From positions 126,177 to 190,176 of the forward strand of contig NZ_JAGFPK010000001.1 of the NCBI RefSeq assembly GCF_017599385.1: a DNA stretch of 64,000 nucleotides. Reading direction: 5' to 3'. Of this stretch, positions 1 to 12,080 are shown in pieces (the stretch's first letter is position 1; every line of letters begins with the position of its first letter). Source of the stretch: Ciceribacter sp. L1K22 (lineage in GTDB: Bacteria; Pseudomonadota; Alphaproteobacteria; Rhizobiales; Rhizobiaceae). The position numbers and the translations under genes were made by a program. A model generated the notes under the pieces. That model made no database searches. It was not told the DNA's origin and saw nothing but the letters and a program-made list of their open reading frames with translations.

Positions 1-164
1 CCGGTACCCCGTCCGCTTCCCCTTTTGTCTGGAGTTGAGGGGAAGACATTACAGGTGATGCCGAACCGGAGGGGGAGAGCCTCTGCGGGGTTTTGGGCTG
101 CGCACTGGTAATTTAAACGCATTTCCGCCATATACAGGCGAGAACCGAAGGACTTGGACGGCAA

Positions 165-1079
165 ATGGATAACACGGTCGAATTCGCGAAGATGAACGGG
201 CTTGGCAACAAGATCCTGGTCGTCGACATGCGCGGCCGCAGCGACCGTGTGACGCCGGCCACGGCGGTCGCGCTCGCCGCCGACCCCGAGACCGCCTTCG
301 ACCAGATCATGGCGATCCACGATCCGAAACTCACCGGCACCGACGCCTTCATCGACATCCTCAACAATGATGGCTCGAAGGCCCAGGCCTGCGGCAACGG
401 CACGCGCTGCGTGGTGCAGGCGCTGGCCGTCGAAACCGGCCGCAAGGTTTTCACCTTCCAGACCGTCGCCGGCATCCTGAACGCCGTCGAGCACGAGGAC
501 GGAACCATCTCGGTCGACATGGGCAGACCCGTCTTCGCCTGGGACAGGATACCGCTGTCGGAGGAATTTCACGACACGAGCCGCATCGAGCTGCAGATCG
601 GCCCGATCGACGCACCGATCCTGCATTCGCCCTCTGCCATGTCCATGGGCAATCCGCACGCGGTCTTCTGGGTCGATCGCGATCCGATGGACTACGACCT
701 CGAACGCTTCGGCCCGCTGCTCGAAAACCATCCGATCTTTCCCGAGAAGGCCAACATCACGCTCGCCCAGGTGACCTCCCGCACGACGCTGGTGACACGC
801 ACCTGGGAACGCGGCGCCGGACTGACGCTCGCCTGCGGCTCCGCCGCCTGCGCCGCCGGCGTCTCGGCCGCCCGTACCGGCCGGACCGAGCGCAAGGTGA
901 CCCTCACCGTCGCCTCCAGCCCGAACCGTGGCAAGCTTGTCATCGACTGGCGCGACGATGACCACGTCGTTATGACCGGTCCCGCCGAATGGGAATGGTC
1001 AGGAAGGGTCGATCCGTTGACCGGCGACTGGGAACGCGACTCCGATGCCGGTATCGCGGCCGGAGCCTCGCCGACGTGA
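165..1079 (+). CDS. dapF: Diaminopimelate epimerase
   Basis: Cytoplasmic epimerase that converts LL- to meso-diaminopimelate, the last shared step to lysine and to the peptidoglycan cross-linking residue. The 304-residue product has both catalytic cysteines in their family motifs: C76 in ACGNGTRC and C224 in [11 protein letters not shown], plus the NGLGN motif at residues 11-15. Length is slightly above the usual 275-295 because of a short C-terminal extension. The ATG at 165 follows AAGGAC and opens the frame. Its TGA overlaps the GTG start of mtaB, so the two are probably translationally coupled and it heads the dapF-mtaB-ftsY operon. Identification is firm. Confidence 0.97.
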   Translation: MDNTVEFAKMNGLGNKILVVDMRGRSDRVTPATAVALAADPETAFDQIMAIHDPKLTGTDAFIDILNNDGSKAQACGNGTRCVVQALAVETGRKVFTFQTVAGILNAVEHEDGTISVDMGRPVFAWDRIPLSEEFHDTSRIELQIGPIDAPILHSPSAMSMGNPHAVFWVDRDPMDYDLERFGPLLENHPIFPEKANITLAQVTSRTTLVTRTWERGAGLTLACGSAACAAGVSAARTGRTERKVTLTVASSPNRGKLVIDWRDDDHVVMTGPAEWEWSGRVDPLTGDWERDSDAGIAAGASPT

Positions 1080-2350
1080 GCGGCATCGATGTCATTACCT
1101 TCGGCTGCCGCCTCAACACCTATGAATCGGAAGTGATGAAGGCGGAGGCCCACAAGGCCGGTGTCGACAACGCGATCGTGGTCAACACCTGTGCCGTCAC
1201 TGGCGAAGCGGTCCGACAGGCCCGCCAGGCGATCCGCCGCGCCCGCCGGGAAAACCCCGCCGCCCGGATCATCGTCACCGGCTGCGCCGCCCAGACGGAG
1301 GCCGAAAGCTTCGCGGCCATGCCGGAAGTCGACGCCGTTCTCGGCAACGAGGAAAAGCTGAAGGCGGAAAGCTACCGGCGCCTGCCGGATTTCGGCGTCG
1401 CCTCGGAAGAAAAGCTCCGCGTCAACGACATCATGAGCGTCACAGAGACCGCGCCGCAGATGGTCTCCCATATCGACGGCCACGTGCGCGGCTTCCTGCA
1501 GGTCCAGAACGGCTGCGATCACCGCTGCACCTTCTGCATCATCCCCTACGGCCGCGGCAATTCCCGCTCCGTGCCGATGGGCGCCGTCGTCGAGCAGGCC
1601 CGCCGGCTGGTCGAACACGGTTACCGCGAAATCGTCCTGACCGGGGTCGATGCCACCAGCTACGGCGCCGATCTTCCCGGCACGCCGACGCTCGGCCTGC
1701 TTGCGAAAACGCTGCTAAAACAGGTGCCGGAAATCCTGCGCCTGCGGCTTTCCTCGATCGACAGCATCGAGGCCGACCGACATCTCTTTGATCTTATCGC
1801 CGACGAACAGCGCTTCATGCCGCATCTGCACCTCTCGCTGCAGCACGGCGACGACATGATCCTGAAACGCATGAAACGCCGCCATTCCCGCGCCGACGCG
1901 ATCGCTTTCGCGACCCAGGTCCGTCGCCTGCGCCCGGGCTTTGCCTTCGGTGCCGACATGATCGCCGGCTTCCCGACGGAGACGGACGCGATGGCGGCAA
2001 ATTCGGCACGACTGGCCGAGGAAATCGGCATCGCCCATCTGCATGTCTTCCCCTACAGCCCGCGCCCCGGCACGCCGGCCGCCCGCATGCCGCAGCTCGA
2101 TCGTGCGCTGGTCAAGAGCCGCGCGGCGGCACTCCGGGCCGTCGCCGAACGGCTCCATGCGGACCATCTCGGAAGACTGCTCGGTAGCCGACAAACAATT
2201 CTGGTGGAGATGAATGGCATGGCGCATACCGAGGACTTCACCCTCGTCGCCGCGCCCGGCCTCGCGCCCCGAAGCCTTGTCGACGTTACCATCACCGGCC
2301 ACAATGGCCGTTACCTCGAAATGCATCACGCGGCCGCGACAGCGGCCTGA
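1076..2350 (+). CDS. mtaB: tRNA (N(6)-L-threonylcarbamoyladenosine(37)-C(2))-methylthiotransferase
   Basis: Radical-SAM methylthiotransferase that makes ms2t6A37 in tRNAs reading ANN codons. From the GTG at 1076 the protein has 424 residues. The N-terminal domain carries the three auxiliary-cluster cysteines C11, C39 and C70, and the radical-SAM motif CDHRCTFC supplies C147, C151 and C154; a C-terminal TRAM-like region follows. The frame stays open upstream to 989, but that extension overlaps dapF by 90 bases and lacks family similarity. GTG at 1076 overlaps the dapF TGA (GTGA) and puts the first cysteine at the usual position, so I chose it. A MiaB or RimO identity is less likely because the protein is short and ends without their extra features. 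Confidence 0.93.
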   Translation: MSGIDVITFGCRLNTYESEVMKAEAHKAGVDNAIVVNTCAVTGEAVRQARQAIRRARRENPAARIIVTGCAAQTEAESFAAMPEVDAVLGNEEKLKAESYRRLPDFGVASEEKLRVNDIMSVTETAPQMVSHIDGHVRGFLQVQNGCDHRCTFCIIPYGRGNSRSVPMGAVVEQARRLVEHGYREIVLTGVDATSYGADLPGTPTLGLLAKTLLKQVPEILRLRLSSIDSIEADRHLFDLIADEQRFMPHLHLSLQHGDDMILKRMKRRHSRADAIAFATQVRRLRPGFAFGADMIAGFPTETDAMAANSARLAEEIGIAHLHVFPYSPRPGTPAARMPQLDRALVKSRAAALRAVAERLHADHLGRLLGSRQTILVEMNGMAHTEDFTLVAAPGLAPRSLVDVTITGHNGRYLEMHHAAATAA

Positions 2351-2362
2351 CGGACGGTTCCC

Positions 2363-3694
2363 ATGGCACTCGGTTTTATCAAGAAAGTCTTCACCTTCGG
2401 CAAGGAGAAGCCCGCCGACGACACGGCCCCGGACGTTGCGGCACCGGATGTCGGCGCTGTCGAAGCGCCGCTCGAACCGCCGGCGGCGGAGATCTCGCCT
2501 GCGGAATCCACCGCGACCGAAGCGGAACCCTCGGCCCTCGATGCCGAGCCGGACATGCCGATCCTGACGGACGAGCCGGAACCGCCCGCTCCGGAAAGCG
2601 CGCCCGTCGCCGAGGCGTTGGAGACGGAGGTCTTCCATTCCCAGCCCGAACAGCCTGCCGACCTCCCCCGCGGCGAGATCGAACAACCGGCCGCGACACC
2701 GGCCGCCCTGCCAAAGGGCTTCGCCAGCACCACCGATCGCAAGCAGCCTGAACCCGAACCGGTCGCGGCGCCGCGCCTCACCTGGTTCCAGCGTCTTCGC
2801 GCCGGCCTCTTCCGCACCTCGTCGCAGCTCACCGGCCAGATCGCCGCGCTCTTCACCAAGCGCAAGCTCGACGAGGAGACGCTGCAGGATCTCGAGGATC
2901 TGCTGATCCAGTCGGACCTCGGCGTCGAGACGGCGATGCGCATCACCGACACGCTCTCCTCCGAACGCTATGGCAAGGAGGTGACGGGCGAGGACGTGTC
3001 GCGGATCATGGCGAACGAGATCACCAAGGTCCTGAAACCTGTCGCCCGCCCGCTGGAACTCGACCTGAGCCACAAGCCGCACGTCATCCTCGTGGTCGGC
3101 GTCAACGGCACGGGAAAGACGACGACGATCGGCAAGCTCGCCGCCAAGCTCTCGGGCTCCGGCTTGAAGGTCATGCTGGCCGCAGGCGACACGTTCCGCG
3201 CCGCCGCGATCGAGCAGTTGAAGATCTGGGCCGACCGTACCGGCTCGACCTTCATCGGCACCAAGCTCGGCGCCGATGCCGCCGGCCTTGCCTACGAAGC
3301 CTTCGAGAAGGCACGCCTGGAAAAATCCGACGTCCTGATCATCGACACCGCCGGCCGTCTGCAGAACAAGACCGAGCTGATGGCGGAACTCGAAAAGATC
3401 GTCCGCGTGCTCGGCAAGCTCGATCCCGACGCGCCGCACACGGTACTTCAGACCCTTGACGCCACGACCGGCCAGAACGCCCTGCAGCAGGTCGAGATTT
3501 TCCGCAATGTCGCCGGCGTCAGCGGCCTGATTATGACAAAATTGGATGGCACGGCCCGCGGCGGCATCCTCGTCGGCATCGCCGCGAAGCACAAACTGCC
3601 CGTCTATTTCATCGGCGTCGGCGAGGGTATCGACGACCTCGAACCCTTCGAGGCGGAAGACTTCGCCAAGGCCATTGCCGGCCTCGCGCACTAG
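2363..3694 (+). CDS. ftsY: Signal recognition particle receptor FtsY
   Basis: SRP receptor GTPase that docks ribosome-SRP complexes at the inner membrane for co-translational insertion. The 443-residue protein opens with a short amphipathic stretch ([10 protein letters not shown]), then an acidic, Pro/Ala/Glu-rich A domain to about residue 135, then the NG domain. GTPase motifs are visible: P-loop GVNGTGKTT (246-254), [16 protein letters not shown] and [10 protein letters not shown]. It begins 12 bases after the mtaB stop and is followed 13 bases later by the yciB homologue, so it sits mid-operon. The linkage to dapF and mtaB is usual in rhizobia. Confidence 0.97.
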   Translation: MALGFIKKVFTFGKEKPADDTAPDVAAPDVGAVEAPLEPPAAEISPAESTATEAEPSALDAEPDMPILTDEPEPPAPESAPVAEALETEVFHSQPEQPADLPRGEIEQPAATPAALPKGFASTTDRKQPEPEPVAAPRLTWFQRLRAGLFRTSSQLTGQIAALFTKRKLDEETLQDLEDLLIQSDLGVETAMRITDTLSSERYGKEVTGEDVSRIMANEITKVLKPVARPLELDLSHKPHVILVVGVNGTGKTTTIGKLAAKLSGSGLKVMLAAGDTFRAAAIEQLKIWADRTGSTFIGTKLGADAAGLAYEAFEKARLEKSDVLIIDTAGRLQNKTELMAELEKIVRVLGKLDPDAPHTVLQTLDATTGQNALQQVEIFRNVAGVSGLIMTKLDGTARGGILVGIAAKHKLPVYFIGVGEGIDDLEPFEAEDFAKAIAGLAH

Positions 3695-3707
3695 GAAACC
3701 AGGATCA

Positions 3708-4361
3708 ATGGCCAATTTCGATAGCGACACCAAGCCGACGTCAGAGGAAAAGCAGCACCCGATGCTGAAGTTCGCGCTGGAGATGGGACCGCTGCTGGTT
3801 TTCTTCTTCGCCAACCTGCGCGGCGAATGGCTGGTGGAGAAATTTCCGGCCCTTGGCGAACTGGGCGGCCCGCTGCTCGTGGCCACCGGCCTGTTCATGG
3901 CCGCCACCGTCATTTCGCTCGTCGTCTCGAAGATCCTCTTCAAGCACCTGCCGGTCATGCCGCTGGTGTCTGGCGCGATCGTGCTGGTCTTCGGATCGCT
4001 GTCGATCTGGCTGCAGGACGAGACCTTCATCAAGATGAAGCCGACCATCGTCAACACACTGTTCGGCGTCACGCTGCTCGGTGGTCTCTTCTTCGGCAAA
4101 TCGCTACTCGGCTACGTCTTCAACGCCGCCTTCCAGCTGGACGAGGAAGGCTGGAGGAAGCTGACACTCCGCTGGGGCATCTTCTTCCTCTTCCTGGCCG
4201 TTCTGAACGAGGTTGTCTGGCGCAATTTCTCCGATGACTTCTGGGTCAACTTCAAGGTCTGGGCGACCATGCCGATCACCATCGTCTTCACGCTGGCGCA
4301 GATGCCGCTGATCATGCGCCATCAGGTCGGTGACAAGGCCGAAGAAGCACAGGGCAAATGA
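3708..4361 (+). CDS. yciB: Septation protein A / inner membrane-spanning protein YciB
   Basis: A 217-residue polytopic inner-membrane protein of the IspZ/YciB (septation protein A) family, linked to septation and envelope integrity, with no known enzymatic activity. After a short hydrophilic N-terminus it has a [20 protein letters not shown] family start and about five to six hydrophobic segments, one of which carries the NEVVWRN motif near residue 165. The frame is open from 3546 inside ftsY, but ATG at 3708 has AGGA just upstream and gives the family's normal length. Its stop overlaps the next gene by ATGA, suggesting coupled translation. Confidence 0.93.
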   Translation: MANFDSDTKPTSEEKQHPMLKFALEMGPLLVFFFANLRGEWLVEKFPALGELGGPLLVATGLFMAATVISLVVSKILFKHLPVMPLVSGAIVLVFGSLSIWLQDETFIKMKPTIVNTLFGVTLLGGLFFGKSLLGYVFNAAFQLDEEGWRKLTLRWGIFFLFLAVLNEVVWRNFSDDFWVNFKVWATMPITIVFTLAQMPLIMRHQVGDKAEEAQGK

Positions 4362-4948
4362 CACCGCTGTCTCACGCCTCGGGCCAGTCCCGCTCAACGA
4401 CGTTCTGGCTGATCGTCTTCGCGGCGCTCATCGTAGCCCAGGCCGTAACGCTCTACCTGATGGGGAGGGTGCCGATCTGCGAATGCGGTTACGTCAAGCT
4501 GTTCGAGCCCGGCGTGAACACGCCCGGCAATTCCCAGCATATCGGCGATTGGTACACGCCGTCCCACATCATCCACGGCTTCCTCTTCTACGGGCTGGCA
4601 TGGCTGGTCATGCGGAGGCAAAGCATCGGCGCGAAGCTCGCGCTCGCGAGCGTGATCGAGATCGCCTGGGAGATTCTCGAAAATTCGCCCCTCATCATCG
4701 ACCGCTATCGCAACGAGACCATGGCGGTGGGTTACGCGGGCGACAGCATCCTGAACTCAGTCATGGACACCGGCTTCATGGCGGCAGGCTTCTTCTTCGC
4801 CGCCCGCGCGCCGATCTGGCTGACCGTTCTGGTCGCGATCGGTTTCGAACTCCTCACCGGCTACCTGATCCGCGACAACCTGACCCTGAACGTGATGATG
4901 CTCGTCTGGCCTGTCGACGCCATCAAGGAGTGGCAGGCTGCGCTCTAG
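4358..4948 (+). CDS. DUF2585 family membrane protein
   Basis: A 196-residue membrane protein of the alphaproteobacterial DUF2585 family; its function is not known. About five hydrophobic segments are visible, starting at residues 14-34 ([17 protein letters not shown]), with a cysteine pair in [13 protein letters not shown] and a His-containing motif [11 protein letters not shown] after the first one; the CxC and His/Glu residues (WEILEN) could bind a ligand, but that is inference. It starts with ATGA overlapping the yciB stop, so it is the last gene of the dapF-mtaB-ftsY-yciB run. It converges with ccmG, with only 55 bases between them. Confidence 0.85.
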   Translation: MTPLSHASGQSRSTTFWLIVFAALIVAQAVTLYLMGRVPICECGYVKLFEPGVNTPGNSQHIGDWYTPSHIIHGFLFYGLAWLVMRRQSIGAKLALASVIEIAWEILENSPLIIDRYRNETMAVGYAGDSILNSVMDTGFMAAGFFFAARAPIWLTVLVAIGFELLTGYLIRDNLTLNVMMLVWPVDAIKEWQAAL

Positions 4949-5003
4949 GGCAAGTCCGGGGCTAACGCGGTTGCCATCCGGGAATTGCGAAAAACCGGTC
5001 AGA

Positions 5004-5609
5004 TCAGCTCGACGCCAGCGCCTTCTCTATCGCCGGCATGAGGCCTTCCTTGAGCGAAATCGGATCGAACGGACCGACCTTCTTGTAGAGGATGGTCCCG
5101 TCGGGTCCGACGAGATAGCTCTCCGGAATGCCGTAGACCCCCCAGTCGATCGCCGCCTTGCCGTTCGGATCGACGCCGATGGCGCTGTAGGGATTGCCGA
5201 GTTCGCCAAGAAACCGCAAGGCGTTGTCGTTGCGGTCCTTGTAATTGATGCCGACGATGGTGAGCCTCGGATCCTTGGCGAGCTCCTTCAGGATCGGATG
5301 CTCGTCCCGGCAGGGCACGCACCAGGAAGCGAAGACGTTGACCAGCGTCAGCCTGCCCTGGATCGCCGTATCCGTCAGCGCCGGCAGGTCGGAGCCTTCG
5401 AGCGCCGGCAGGGAAAGGGAGGGCGCCCTGGTGCCGAGGAGAGCCGACGGGATGTCGCTGACATTTTTGCCGTGCACATCCTGGTCGTACAGCATCTTGC
5501 CCGCCGCACCCGCAATGATCGCGAACACCGCAAGCGGCGCCAGCGCGATGACATAACGACCCATACCACCGCGGCGCGACTGCGGTTTCCGGTCCGGGTC
5601 CGCGCTCAT
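5004..5609 (-). CDS. ccmG: Periplasmic thiol:disulfide oxidoreductase CcmG (CycY/DsbE family)
   Basis: Membrane-anchored thioredoxin-like protein that reduces apocytochrome c or CcmH cysteines before heme attachment. The 201-residue product has a short cytoplasmic N-terminus, one membrane anchor (about residues 18-37) and a periplasmic thioredoxin fold with the active site WCVPC (C97, C100) and the cis-proline region GIPESYLV. The start overlaps the ccmD stop (ATGA). It is the last gene of ccmABCDG. Apart from the anchor no signal peptidase site is apparent, as expected for this family. CcmE, CcmF and CcmH are not in this window. Confidence 0.95.
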   Translation of the reverse strand: MSADPDRKPQSRRGGMGRYVIALAPLAVFAIIAGAAGKMLYDQDVHGKNVSDIPSALLGTRAPSLSLPALEGSDLPALTDTAIQGRLTLVNVFASWCVPCRDEHPILKELAKDPRLTIVGINYKDRNDNALRFLGELGNPYSAIGVDPNGKAAIDWGVYGIPESYLVGPDGTILYKKVGPFDPISLKEGLMPAIEKALASS

Positions 5610-5785
5610 CGCTGCTCGCCCTCATCGCCCGCCGGCTGGGCCGAGCGGCGGCGGATACCGGCCGCGTCGAGCGCCTGCAGTTCGCGCTGCCGCGCCCGGC
5701 CATCAAGCCATGTCCACAGCGCGGCGACGCCGATCAGGCCGAAGGTGATCGCGTAGGAAAGGAAGATATAAAAATCGTGGCTCAT
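5606..5785 (-). CDS. ccmD: Heme exporter protein CcmD
   Basis: A 59-residue single-pass membrane protein. It begins MSHDFYIFLSYAITF, has one hydrophobic helix (about residues 7-26, ending ALWTWLDGR) and a charged cytoplasmic tail, the standard shape of CcmD, which bridges CcmABC and the heme chaperone CcmE. It starts 4 bases after the ccmC stop and its TGA overlaps the ccmG ATG. Sequence conservation in this family is low, so the call rests on size, topology and position between ccmC and ccmG. Confidence 0.88.
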   Translation of the reverse strand: MSHDFYIFLSYAITFGLIGVAALWTWLDGRARQRELQALDAAGIRRRSAQPAGDEGEQR

Positions 5786-5789
5786 GGCA

Positions 5790-6551
5790 TCACTCGCCCC
5801 TGCCGGCCATACGGGCCGCCATCCTCCGCTGCGACGATACCCGTCGACGCCAGATCTCGTTGCGCATCGCCATCATGTGCAGCGTGAAGAACAGGAAGGT
5901 GAAGGCAAACGCCATCACCAGCAGCGGCCAGAGAAATTCGGGATCGATGGTGGGACCGTCCATGCGGATGACACTGGCCGGCTGATGCAGGGTGTTCCAC
6001 CAGTCGACCGAGAACTTGATGATCGGGATGTTGACGAAACCGACGAGGATCAGGACGGCGCTGAGACGCGCCGCGCGCGATGGATCGTCCATGGCGCGGT
6101 TCAGCGCGATCAGACCGAGATACATCAGGAACAGCACGAAGACCGAGGTCAGCCGCGCATCCCAGACCCACCACGTGCCCCACATCGGTTTGCCCCAGAG
6201 CGAGCCGGTGACGAGTGCGATCAGCGTGAAAACCGCACCGAGTGGTGCAGCCGCCTTGTGGCTGACATCGGCGAGCGGATGACGCCAGACGAGCGTCCCT
6301 ATCGCCGAGAGCGCCATCACGGAATAACACATCATCGCGAGCCAGGCCGCCGGCACGTGCACATACATGATGCGCACCGTCATGCCTTGCTGATAATCGC
6401 CTTCGGTGGTGAAGCTCAGATAGAGCCCCACCGCAAACTGGACCAGGGTAATCGCCGCCATCCATGGGATTACTTTCGCCGCAAGGGCGAGGAATCGCGT
6501 CGGATTTGCCAGATCGGTAAATTTCGTGATCGCCAGGGTCATATCGTTCAT
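5790..6551 (-). CDS. ccmC: Heme exporter/handling protein CcmC
   Basis: Six-helix inner-membrane protein that presents heme to CcmE in cytochrome c maturation system I. The 253-residue product has the tryptophan-rich WWD signature WGTWWVWD (124-131) facing the periplasm and two conserved histidines placed to ligate heme, H65 (YVHVP) and H189 (TLHQPAS). It lies between ccmB and ccmD on the same strand. The ATG at 6551 is followed by MTL at codon 4, so a start three codons later is also possible. Confidence 0.96.
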   Translation of the reverse strand: MNDMTLAITKFTDLANPTRFLALAAKVIPWMAAITLVQFAVGLYLSFTTEGDYQQGMTVRIMYVHVPAAWLAMMCYSVMALSAIGTLVWRHPLADVSHKAAAPLGAVFTLIALVTGSLWGKPMWGTWWVWDARLTSVFVLFLMYLGLIALNRAMDDPSRAARLSAVLILVGFVNIPIIKFSVDWWNTLHQPASVIRMDGPTIDPEFLWPLLVMAFAFTFLFFTLHMMAMRNEIWRRRVSSQRRMAARMAGRGE

Positions 6552-6596
6552 GGAATTCTTCTAACCTCGGAAGCCTGCCCCAGCAATTGATCCTGG

Positions 6597-7256
6597 TCAA
6601 TCCGCGCTGTTGCGCAAGGCAAGGGCGGCGGCAACCGGACCCAGCACGGCGAAGAACAGCGTGATGGCGACCAGAAACAGAAAAGGCGGCATGAATGGGG
6701 CGGGATCCTCCACCGCCGCGTAAGAAGCGCTGACGCCGAAGATCAGTACGGGAATGGCGAGCGGAAGAACGAGGATCGAGACCAGAAGGCCGCCGCGCGG
6801 CAGCACGACGGCGACAGCGGCGCCGGCCGCGCCGATGAAGGTGATGGCCGGCGAGCCGACCAGAAGCGTCAGCATCACCGCGCCGATCGCGACCTCGCTC
6901 ATATTCATGAACAGCCCGAGCAGCGGCGAGGCGATGACGAGCGGCAGGCTGGTCGCCGACCAGTGCGCCAGGCACTTGACGAATACCGTCAGCACCAGCG
7001 GCGTCTCCTGCATCAGCATCAGGTCGAGCGACCCGTCGTCGCGATCGGCCTGAAACAGCCGGTCGAGACCGAGAAGGGCCGACAGCAACGCGCCGATCCA
7101 GACGATCGCCGGGCCAATGCGTGACAAAAGGTTGAGATCGGGGCCGACGCCGAACGGAATGACGGCGACGACGGTCAGAAAAAACAGCACGCCGATGAGC
7201 GCGCCACCACCGGCGCGCACCGAAAGCTTCAGGTCTCGAAGGAAGAGAGCGATCAA
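6597..7256 (-). CDS. ccmB: Heme exporter ABC permease CcmB
   Basis: A 219-residue permease with six predicted membrane helices, the partner of CcmA in the CcmABCD complex that releases holo-CcmE. The N-terminus (MIALFLRDLKLSVRAGG) and the motif QADRDDGSLDLML are typical of CcmB. Its ATG overlaps the end of ccmA (ATGA), so stoichiometric translation is likely. Forty-five bases separate its stop from ccmC. Confidence 0.95.
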   Translation of the reverse strand: MIALFLRDLKLSVRAGGGALIGVLFFLTVVAVIPFGVGPDLNLLSRIGPAIVWIGALLSALLGLDRLFQADRDDGSLDLMLMQETPLVLTVFVKCLAHWSATSLPLVIASPLLGLFMNMSEVAIGAVMLTLLVGSPAITFIGAAGAAVAVVLPRGGLLVSILVLPLAIPVLIFGVSASYAAVEDPAPFMPPFLFLVAITLFFAVLGPVAAALALRNSAD

Positions 7257-7900
7257 TGGATGTCTCCCTCATCGAGATATTCGAAGCCCTTCATCACCAG
7301 TTGTCGGGCGCGCTCGAGGCCGAGCGGCTGGTGCGTCGCGGCAATCGCGATCCCGCCACGGGCAAGATGCGCCTCAACCAGGTCGGCGAACATCCGGTCC
7401 GCGCTCGCATCGAGCGCCGCCGTCGGTTCATCCAGGATCCACACGGGGCGATGGGCGACGATCAGCTTCGCCATGGCGAACCGCCTCTGTTGTCCGGCCG
7501 ACAGATATCCGTAGGGCAGGTGGGTAATGCCGCCGAGACCGACGGTGTCAGCCGCTTCATCCACGTCGACGCCCAAGCCTCCGCCGAAATCGCCAAGATA
7601 GGCCTTCCAGAAGCCCAGGTTCTCGAGAACAGTCAGTTCGAGTTTCATCGCATTGCGGTGACCGAGATAATGGCTCGCTTCCCGGGCCGGGCGGAGTTCT
7701 TCATCTCCTCCCGTCACGACATGGACACGCCCCTTTTCCGGCGCCAGGAGCCCGGCGATCACTCGCAGCAAAGTCGACTTTCCCGACCCGTTCCGCCCTG
7801 TCAGCACCAGGGCCTCTCCAGCTGCGAGTTCGAACGAGATATCTCTGAAAATCAGCTCTTCTCCGCGCCGCGCGGCCAGTCTGTCGGCGATCAGCCGCAT
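7253..7900 (-). CDS. ccmA: Heme exporter ABC ATPase CcmA
   Basis: ATP-binding subunit of the CcmABCD complex, first gene of the ccm operon. The 215-residue protein contains Walker A GRNGSGKS (35-42), an ABC signature reading LSAGQQRRFAMAKL and Walker B VWILDEPTAALD followed by a switch His in ATHQPL. It is transcribed divergently from acnA; the 275-base gap between the two must hold both promoters. Confidence 0.96.
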   Translation of the reverse strand: MRLIADRLAARRGEELIFRDISFELAAGEALVLTGRNGSGKSTLLRVIAGLLAPEKGRVHVVTGGDEELRPAREASHYLGHRNAMKLELTVLENLGFWKAYLGDFGGGLGVDVDEAADTVGLGGITHLPYGYLSAGQQRRFAMAKLIVAHRPVWILDEPTAALDASADRMFADLVEAHLARGGIAIAATHQPLGLERARQLVMKGFEYLDEGDIH

Positions 7901-8175
7901 CTCGTTCGCTTCCCGGCAACCTTTCGGTCACCTAATTAAAATTTTGTCGAAATTCGCCATTCGTTGGTCTGGCACCTTTCTTAGAAATTATCTATAAGAC
8001 CTGCAACCACGCCAGCGGCCGGCGTGAAGTTCATCCTTGTGCCGAACTTGATGATTGCAAAGGCAATTTTCACGGGCGGACAGCGGAAATGGTCGTACCC
8101 GCATCCTGATGTGCATGAAGTGCATAGGCGTCCGCACGAATGTGTTGGCTCTCAGCATAAGCGGGGTTCTTATCC
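7901..8175. other. Divergent ccmA/acnA intergenic region
   Basis: No gene is apparent in these 275 bases. The ccmA-proximal part (about 7930-7960) is AT-rich. A possible -10 element for acnA, TATAAG at 7993-7998, has only a poor -35 (TGGCAC) 17 bases upstream. The remaining roughly 175 bases before the acnA start would form a long 5' leader with no riboswitch or leader peptide that I can recognise. Confidence 0.4.
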
Positions 8176-10869
<2,694 letters not shown>

Positions 10870-10893
10870 CGCGCTCGACTATCGAAAAACGCG

Positions 10894-10925
10894 AAATGCC
10901 GCCGCACCCCGGCGGCATTTTCTTT
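10894..10925 (+). terminator. Rho-independent terminator of acnA
   Basis: Perfect 11-bp stem, AAATGCCGCCG (10894-10904) with CGGCGGCATTT (10910-10920), five-base loop, followed by TTCTTTT. It lies 25 bases after the acnA stop. Confidence 0.9.
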
Positions 10926-11049
10926 TGGCAACGGCTCCGTATGGCTCACCCCATCGTGACTTCCCGTTGATTTTCGAAGAGGGTATGTCTCTTGCCGTCA
11001 CCGGCCCGATAGTGCATTGGGGCGAAAAATCGAACGGGACGATCGGATC

Positions 11050-11799
11050 ATGACACGTTGGCTTTTCGGATGGACGGTGGTGCTTGCGCTGGTCGCGAGC
11101 GGTTCCGTGCACGCTGGGGACAGCGTGACGCCGAAGGGTGTCGTTGAGATCTTCACCTCCCAGGGATGTTCCTCCTGCCCGGCCGCCGATAAGACGATGG
11201 GCCAGTTGATCTCGCATCCGGACATCGTCGCCCTCGCCTATCATGTCGACTACTGGAACTATCGCGGCTGGACCGACACGATGGCGTCCCCGGAACATAC
11301 CGCGCGCCAGTACGGCTATGCCCACACCCTCGGTCGCAGCGGCGTTTATACGCCCCAGGCTATCCTCAATGGTCGCGAGCAGGCGAAAGGCAATGACGTG
11401 AACGCCCTGACCACCAGGCTAGAGACGCTGAAAGGCAGCGGCAAGGGCCTCGACATCGCGGTGAACGCTGCCAAGATAGGCGACGAGATCGAGATTACCG
11501 TGGGAGAAGGCGAAGGGCGGGCCGATGTGGTCGTGGCCTACTTCAAGCATCGGAGCGATGTCGAGATCGGCAAGGGAACCAACAAGGGGACCAAAGTCGC
11601 CAATTGGAACAGCGTGACGGATGTGCAGACCGTCGGCATGTGGACCGGAAAACCGATGCGCTTCGTGTTGCCCGCGAAAGTGATGGATCGTGGTGGCAGT
11701 GACGGCTTTGCCGTTCTCGTCCAGACGACAGGACCCGATGGCCAGCCATCCGCGATTCTCGGCGCGGCGATGCTATCGAAGTGGGGGCATCCCGGCTAG
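11050..11799 (+). CDS. DUF1223 domain thioredoxin-like exported protein
   Basis: A 249-residue protein with a signal peptide (about residues 1-22, cut after VHA), so it should be periplasmic. It belongs to the DUF1223 family, which has a thioredoxin-like fold: after VVEIFTSQG comes a CxxC pair, C40 and C43 (CSSCPAAD), followed by a conserved HVDYWNYRGW motif. This suggests a redox or metal-binding role, but no substrate is known. The frame runs up to a TTG at 11017; I prefer ATG at 11050 because it begins the signal peptide directly. It stands alone downstream of the acnA terminator. Confidence 0.87.
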   Translation: MTRWLFGWTVVLALVASGSVHAGDSVTPKGVVEIFTSQGCSSCPAADKTMGQLISHPDIVALAYHVDYWNYRGWTDTMASPEHTARQYGYAHTLGRSGVYTPQAILNGREQAKGNDVNALTTRLETLKGSGKGLDIAVNAAKIGDEIEITVGEGEGRADVVVAYFKHRSDVEIGKGTNKGTKVANWNSVTDVQTVGMWTGKPMRFVLPAKVMDRGGSDGFAVLVQTTGPDGQPSAILGAAMLSKWGHPG

Positions 11800-12080
11800 G
11801 CGAGAGGCTTGATGTCCGGTTTGGACCGGCGGTCCGGCCTGGAAGCATTGGGGGGCTGGGGGCAAGGGGTCAATGCACCAGACCGGACCTTTTGGCGCGA
11901 GCGCCAACCGGAGTTGCACCATGGCTTTGGAATCAGGCGGTGTTTTGTCCAAAATTGGGCAGGACCAAAAAAGGGTATTCGCCCCGATCCGGGCGCCGCG
12001 ACGGCATTCGGAAGACTTGCTTTTTCCCGGTAGTCGGGCACAGTGTCATCCATCTGTCATGTCGATGACGAGGAGATACG
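11800..12080. other. Palindrome-rich gap, no gene seen
   Basis: These 281 bases hold no convincing coding frame but several short inverted repeats: CCGGT/ACCGG (11816-11829) overlapping GGACC/GGTCC (11823-11835), TTGGCGC/GCGCCAA (11892-11907), the 10-base palindrome CCAAAATTGG (11949-11958) within an imperfect stem TTTTGTCC/GGACCAAAA (11943-11970), and CGCCC/GGGCG (11980-11995). None is followed by a T-run on the + strand. A small RNA or a structured leader of the following gene is possible but unproved. Confidence 0.4.

Noticed and set aside
1..164. Possible structured RNA before dapF
   Set aside because: I compared it by eye with SRP RNA and common riboswitches and saw no match; only a leader with a ribosome site (AAGGAC) can be supported.
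1715..4099. 794-codon open frame on the - strand
   Set aside because: It lies antisense to mtaB, ftsY and yciB, all clear genes; Arg/Gly/Asp-rich composition is what GC-rich codon bias produces on the opposite strand.
7970..7985. Sigma-54-like element (TGGCAC, then TTAGA) before acnA
   Set aside because: The -24 half is good, but the essential GC of the -12 half is missing and aconitase is not a typical sigma-54 target.
11809..12033. 74-codon frame in the gap before DUF2794
   Set aside because: No ribosome site, no family similarity and covers several inverted repeats.
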